From: Arthrobacter sp. cf158
GTDB lineage: Bacteria > Actinomycetota > Actinomycetes > Actinomycetales > Micrococcaceae
Direction of reading: 5' to 3'
Length of the DNA stretch: 64,000 nt
NCBI RefSeq assembly: GCF_900106835.1
Contig: NZ_FNNR01000012.1
Span: 1-64,000 of the forward strand
The position numbers and the translations under genes were made by a program. Each line of letters opens with the position of its first letter. Position 1 is the stretch's first letter. Under the pieces are notes generated by a model, which saw only the letters and a list, made by a program, of their open reading frames with translations, did not search any database and was not told the origin of the DNA. This document shows, in pieces, positions 60,307 to 64,000 of this stretch.

Positions 60307-60819
60307 TTACGAACGGTAACCAACCTCATTCAAGGCGGCAAGGAGACGCTCCAAGGCGGCCTCGCACGCGTGCTCGCGAATGGCCTGCCGGTCTCCCGAA
60401 AAGCTGTATTCAAACGCTCGGGTTCCAGCCTGGGTGGCCACCCCGACGAACACCGTGCCCACGGCTTTGCCGTCGTGCGACTCCGGGCCTGCCACCCCGG
60501 TGGTGGAAACCCCGATGTCGGCGGCGCAGGACCGCCGCGCGCCCTCGGCCATGGCTTCCGCCACCCCGCCGTCCACGGAACCGGCAGCAGCGAGCAGCTC
60601 CCGGGAAACACCCAGGATGTCCGACTTGACGGAGTTTTGGTAGGCAACGACACCGCCTTGCAACATTCCTGAAGCGCCTGGCGTGTTGGCCAACGTGGCA
60701 GCCACCATTCCGGCGGTCAGCGACTCTGCAGTGGCCACCGTCAAGTTCTTGCCGATGGCAACCGCAACCGCCGCCGTCGAGGCCTGCGCCGCGGCGGAGG
60801 CGCCTTCATGGGGCGTCAC
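60307..60819 (-). CDS. cinA: CinA C-terminal domain protein (NMN amidohydrolase type)
   Basis: A 170-residue stand-alone PncC/CinA C-domain with VATAESLTAGMVAATLANTPGASG, the catalytic region GGVVAYQNSVKSDILGV and STTGVAGPESHDGKAVGTVFVG. Deamidates nicotinamide mononucleotide in NAD recycling. The N-terminal CinA domain is absent. GTG start overlaps the pgsA stop (GTGA). Confidence 0.92.
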   Translation of the reverse strand: MTPHEGASAAAQASTAAVAVAIGKNLTVATAESLTAGMVAATLANTPGASGMLQGGVVAYQNSVKSDILGVSRELLAAAGSVDGGVAEAMAEGARRSCAADIGVSTTGVAGPESHDGKAVGTVFVGVATQAGTRAFEYSFSGDRQAIREHACEAALERLLAALNEVGYRS

Positions 60820-61418
60820 GCGCGACGTCCGGCTGCGCGAAGCCTTAGGGCTTGGATGACATATTCGACGCCGGTCCACAGGGTGATGGCCAAGGCCACC
60901 ATCATGACCCAGAAGGCGACGACACCCACCCAGGGGGCGATTGCCTGCAGCGGCAGGATGTACAGGAAAATGGCAACCGTTTGGATCACGGTCTTGAGTT
61001 TTCCGCCGCGGGAGGCCGGCATGACGCCATACCGGATGACGACGAAGCGCAGGGCGGTGATCCCCCACTCGCGCACCAGGATCAGGATGGTGACCCACCA
61101 CGGCAACTCGCCCAGGATGGACAGCAGCACCAACGCGGAACCAATGAGGAGCTTGTCGGCAATGGGATCGGCTATTTTGCCGAAGTTGGTGATGAGACCG
61201 CGCGCCCTGGCGATATCGCCGTCGAGCTTGTCCGTGTAGATTGCGACGGCGAAAGCAACCACCGCGGCCCAGCGCCAGATTCCGTAGTCACCGTCATCGG
61301 CCAGGAGGAACCACACGAAGAACGGGACCAGGACAATGCGGAGCATCGTGAGGATGTTGGGCAGGTTCCAGATGTCGGAACTGCTGGAAGTCGCGTTATC
61401 ACCCTCGGCTGTAGTCAC
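60816..61418 (-). CDS. pgsA: CDP-diacylglycerol-glycerol-3-phosphate 3-phosphatidyltransferase
   Basis: Makes phosphatidylglycerol phosphate in the membrane. The 200-residue protein has several membrane helices and the CDP-alcohol phosphotransferase motif DKLDGDIARARGLITNFGKI followed by ADPIADK. A related phosphotransferase such as phosphatidylinositol phosphate synthase is less likely given the sequence and the cinA-ftsK context. GTG start is 6 nt after -10 TAGCCT (61425-61430), implying leaderless expression. Confidence 0.9.
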   Translation of the reverse strand: MTTAEGDNATSSSSDIWNLPNILTMLRIVLVPFFVWFLLADDGDYGIWRWAAVVAFAVAIYTDKLDGDIARARGLITNFGKIADPIADKLLIGSALVLLSILGELPWWVTILILVREWGITALRFVVIRYGVMPASRGGKLKTVIQTVAIFLYILPLQAIAPWVGVVAFWVMMVALAITLWTGVEYVIQALRLRAAGRRA

Positions 61419-61457
61419 CCCTCTAGGCTACCGTCTTTGGCGCTGCCCTCTTTGGCT

Positions 61458-64000
61458 CTACCGTCCCGTGAGCGACCAGGCGTCCTCGCCACCCTCGTCA
61501 TCCTCGCCCGGGCCGTCGGCGCCGTCGTAATACTCAATGGCTTGCGTGCGGTTGTCCAGGTCCGCCTGCACCAGGTCTTCCGCATAACCGCCGACGGCGA
61601 TGTTCGAGTTCGCGTTGTCACTCAGGGCCGCGGTGTGCGCGTCCGGAGCAGCGGGTGACTCCTGGCCCTTCATGGCAGCCAGGACGGCGGCGAGGTCATC
61701 CGGCTTGACCAGGACGTCGCGGGCCTTGGAACCCTCGGAAGGACCTACGACGCCACGGGACTCAAGGAGGTCCATGAGGCGTCCGGCCTTCGCGAAGCCC
61801 ACGCGGAGCTTGCGCTGCAGCATCGACGTGGAGCCAAACTGCGTGGTGACCACAAGCTCCGTGGCCTGGAGCAGCACCTCAAGGTCGTCTCCAATGTCGT
61901 CGTCGATCTGCTTCTTGGGCGCCTCGGCGGCGACATCATCACGGTAGACGGCCTGGAGCTGGCCCTTGACGTGCTCCACCACCTTGTGAATTTCGGATTC
62001 CGTGACCCATGCACCTTGGACACGCATGGCCTTGGAGGCACCCATCGGCAGGAACAATGCGTCACCTTGGCCAATGAGCTTCTCAGCACCCGGTTGGTCC
62101 AGCACAACACGGGAGTCCGTGACGGACGAGGTGGCGAAGGCCATACGCGATGGAACGTTGGCCTTGATCAGGCCGGTCACGACGTCCACGGATGGACGCT
62201 GGGTTGCCAGCACCAGGTGAATACCGGCGGCACGGGCCAGCTGAGTAATGCGGACAATCGAGTCTTCGACGTCGCGCGGGGCCACCATCATGAGGTCAGC
62301 GAGCTCGTCCACGATCACCAACAGGTACGGATATGGCTTGATGACGCGTTTGGAATCGACGGGAGGCACCACTTTGCCTGCCCTGACCGCCTTGTTGAAG
62401 TCATCGATGTGCTTGTAGCCGTAGTTGGCGAGGTCGTCGTAGCGGGCGTCCATTTCGCGAACCACCCACTGCAAGGCCTCGGCAGCCTTCTTGGGGTTGG
62501 TGATGATGGGCGTGATCAGGTGCGGGACGCCCTCATAGGCCGTCAGTTCCACACGCTTGGGGTCCACCATGACCATGCGGACCTCGTCCGGAGTGGCACG
62601 CATCAGGATGGACGTGATCATGGAGTTCACAAAGCTCGACTTACCAGCGCCCGTTGCACCGGCCACCAGGAGGTGAGGCATCTTGGCGAGGTTGGCCACC
62701 ACGTAGCCGCCCTCAACGTCCTTGCCGACGCCCATAACCATGGGATGGTCTGTGCGGCGGGCATTCTGGCTCCGCAGCACATCGCCCAGGGAGACGGTTT
62801 CGCGGTCCGTGTTGGGAATCTCGATACCGATGGCGGACTTCCCGGGAATGGGGCTCAGGATCCGCACATCGCTGGACGCCACGGCGTAGGAGATGTTCTT
62901 GGAAAGAGCCGTGACGCGCTCCACCTTGGTGCCGGGAGACAGTTCGATTTCGTAACGGGTCACGGTGGGACCACGGCTGAAGCCGGTCACGGCGGCGTCG
63001 ACGTTGAACTGCGTCAGGGTGTCCGTCAGGGCGGCGACGACGGCGTCGTTCGCTTCCGTGCGCTCCTTCGGAATGGAGCCCGGCGTCAGGTAGTCCGAGG
63101 CCGGCAGGGTGTAGGTGACGTCGCCGGCCAGCGACAACTGTTCCGTACGTTGCGGAATGGGCGTGGGTGGCGGCGGGGGTGTCGCAGGACGTGCGGGCAC
63201 CTGGGCCACCGTCGGGGCAGTCATCTCGGGCGTGAGGACTGGAATGGCCTCAGTCGGGTTGTCGATGCCAGGGGTGGCGCCAGCCAAGCCCTGGGCCGCT
63301 TTGATCTTCCCCACCGCAATCTCCGCCTGGGTGGGGCGGCGCACGCCCGGCGGTACGCGCGGTGCTGACGCCGCGGGAGTTTCGTCGTCGTCCACGATCG
63401 CGTGCTCGAAGGCTTCGTCGCCAACGTAGCCCTCCAAACCGGCATCGGCTTCCTCATCCTTGCCAAAGAGACGCATGCGCTTCTTCTTTTTGGGCGCCGC
63501 CGCGGTGTCATTCCCGTAAAGGTAACTGCGGTCGTGGGCGTCCTTGCCGGACTCATCCATGAGGTCAACGCCCATAAGGTGCTCATAGGCGCCGCGGATC
63601 CGGGCGGGAATGGAGCCAAAAGGTGTTGCTGTGACGATCAGCAGTGAAACGAACGCCAGCAGACTGTAGAGAACCACCGGAACGGCAACGTGGATTGCCG
63701 CCAGGGGTGCCGCAGCGAGGAAGCCCAGCATCCCACCGGCCTTGCGGAGGCCATCGAAACCATCAGCGACCGTAGGCAGGCCACCAATCACGTGGGCCAA
63801 ACCCGAGCCAGCGAGGGTCATGATCATGAAGCCGATGCCAACGCGGTTGTTCCCGCGCCCATCCTGCGGTTTACGGAAAAGCCGGAAAGCGCAGACAAAA
63901 AGCATGAATGGCAGGATCAGCGCCATCCAGCCGAAAGTACCATTGACCACGCTGTAGACGACGTCCGGCAACCAACCGGTGAGGCCCCACCAAGCGAAGG
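61458..64000 (-). CDS. ftsK: DNA translocase FtsK (5' end outside the window)
   Basis: Moves chromosome ends through the division septum and activates XerCD. About 847 residues are visible: membrane helices at the N-terminal side (LILPFMLFVCAF, IHVAVPVVLYSLLAF), a Pro-rich linker, the alpha-beta motor with Walker A VAGATGAGKSS and Walker B LLVIVDELADLMMV, and the C-terminal gamma winged helix (TSMLQRKLRVGFAKAGRLMD). The acidic tail after it is unusual in length. The reading frame stays open upstream (WWGLTGWLPDVV) to the window edge, so GTG at 63971 is not the start. Confidence 0.95.
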   Translation of the reverse strand, partial: FAWWGLTGWLPDVVYSVVNGTFGWMALILPFMLFVCAFRLFRKPQDGRGNNRVGIGFMIMTLAGSGLAHVIGGLPTVADGFDGLRKAGGMLGFLAAAPLAAIHVAVPVVLYSLLAFVSLLIVTATPFGSIPARIRGAYEHLMGVDLMDESGKDAHDRSYLYGNDTAAAPKKKKRMRLFGKDEEADAGLEGYVGDEAFEHAIVDDDETPAASAPRVPPGVRRPTQAEIAVGKIKAAQGLAGATPGIDNPTEAIPVLTPEMTAPTVAQVPARPATPPPPPTPIPQRTEQLSLAGDVTYTLPASDYLTPGSIPKERTEANDAVVAALTDTLTQFNVDAAVTGFSRGPTVTRYEIELSPGTKVERVTALSKNISYAVASSDVRILSPIPGKSAIGIEIPNTDRETVSLGDVLRSQNARRTDHPMVMGVGKDVEGGYVVANLAKMPHLLVAGATGAGKSSFVNSMITSILMRATPDEVRMVMVDPKRVELTAYEGVPHLITPIITNPKKAAEALQWVVREMDARYDDLANYGYKHIDDFNKAVRAGKVVPPVDSKRVIKPYPYLLVIVDELADLMMVAPRDVEDSIVRITQLARAAGIHLVLATQRPSVDVVTGLIKANVPSRMAFATSSVTDSRVVLDQPGAEKLIGQGDALFLPMGASKAMRVQGAWVTESEIHKVVEHVKGQLQAVYRDDVAAEAPKKQIDDDIGDDLEVLLQATELVVTTQFGSTSMLQRKLRVGFAKAGRLMDLLESRGVVGPSEGSKARDVLVKPDDLAAVLAAMKGQESPAAPDAHTAALSDNANSNIAVGGYAEDLVQADLDNRTQAIEYYDGADGPGEDDEGGEDAWSLTGR

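Noticed and set aside
63971..64000. GTG at 63971 as the ftsK start
   Set aside because: The frame continues open to the window edge with plausible membrane-protein residues (WWGLTGWLPDVV), so the gene begins outside the window.

Overview
The window is a high-GC actinobacterial chromosome segment, most consistent with Arthrobacter/Paenarthrobacter (Micrococcaceae). Grounds: the actinobacterial rRNA leader with its boxA block, a PriA-type HisA, the fused Ada-AlkA protein, an L20 with a C-terminal extra domain, and a gene order that parallels Mycobacterium (infC-rpmI-rplT-tsnR, pheST, argCJBDFRGH, mpg, tyrS, and recA-recX-miaB-miaA-dapF). Nearly all housekeeping genes lie on the minus strand.

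Layout. 1-966: 5' end of a 16S rRNA gene (minus) with its leader and two promoters, then a strongly strand-skewed non-coding stretch with repeats. 1.0-7.0 kb: tyrS, a HelD-like RNA polymerase-recycling ATPase, and two alkylation-repair genes (mpg and ada-alkA). 7.0-7.2 kb: an array of 32-bp repeats between convergent genes. 8.0-16.7 kb: the complete arginine operon argC-J-B-D-F-R-G-H, largely translationally coupled by 1-4 nt overlaps. 16.9-26.5 kb: an accessory block between pheST and argC holding a fatty-acid desaturase, a quinone oxidoreductase, a Pls-type single-module NRPS with an M1 peptidase and a phosphopantetheinyl transferase, a small membrane protein and a secreted serine protease. 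26.6-30.2 kb: pheST. 30.4-38.5 kb: an LppM-like lipoprotein, small conserved genes, pyrrolidone-carboxylate peptidase, an SOS-linked radical SAM protein, a Nudix hydrolase, an MFS pump, a CDF metal transporter and a TsnR-like methylase. 38.5-40.7 kb: infC-rpmI-rplT, with infC starting at ATT. 41-47.2 kb: DUF1844, MFS, SseB and hisC-B-H-(small membrane ORF)-priA. 47.3-52.5 kb: a LysM SOS gene, lexA, a DinG helicase and hflX. 53-64 kb: a methyltransferase, dapF, miaA, miaB, recX, recA, DUF3046, a MarR regulator, a ClgR-type regulator, cinA C-domain, pgsA and ftsK (running off the window).

Themes. (1) The Pls-M1-PPTase trio (19.2-25.1 kb) looks like a self-contained system for a poly- or oligo-amino acid; my hand-read substrate code points to lysine. 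(2) SOS control is visible in DNA: LexA-like boxes precede the LysM gene, lexA, recA and the radical SAM gene. (3) At least twelve genes have a -10 hexamer 6-7 nt before the start codon, which implies leaderless mRNAs and fixes several starts. (4) A 32-bp-period repeat occurs at two loci about 6.3 kb apart and is not explained by any gene.
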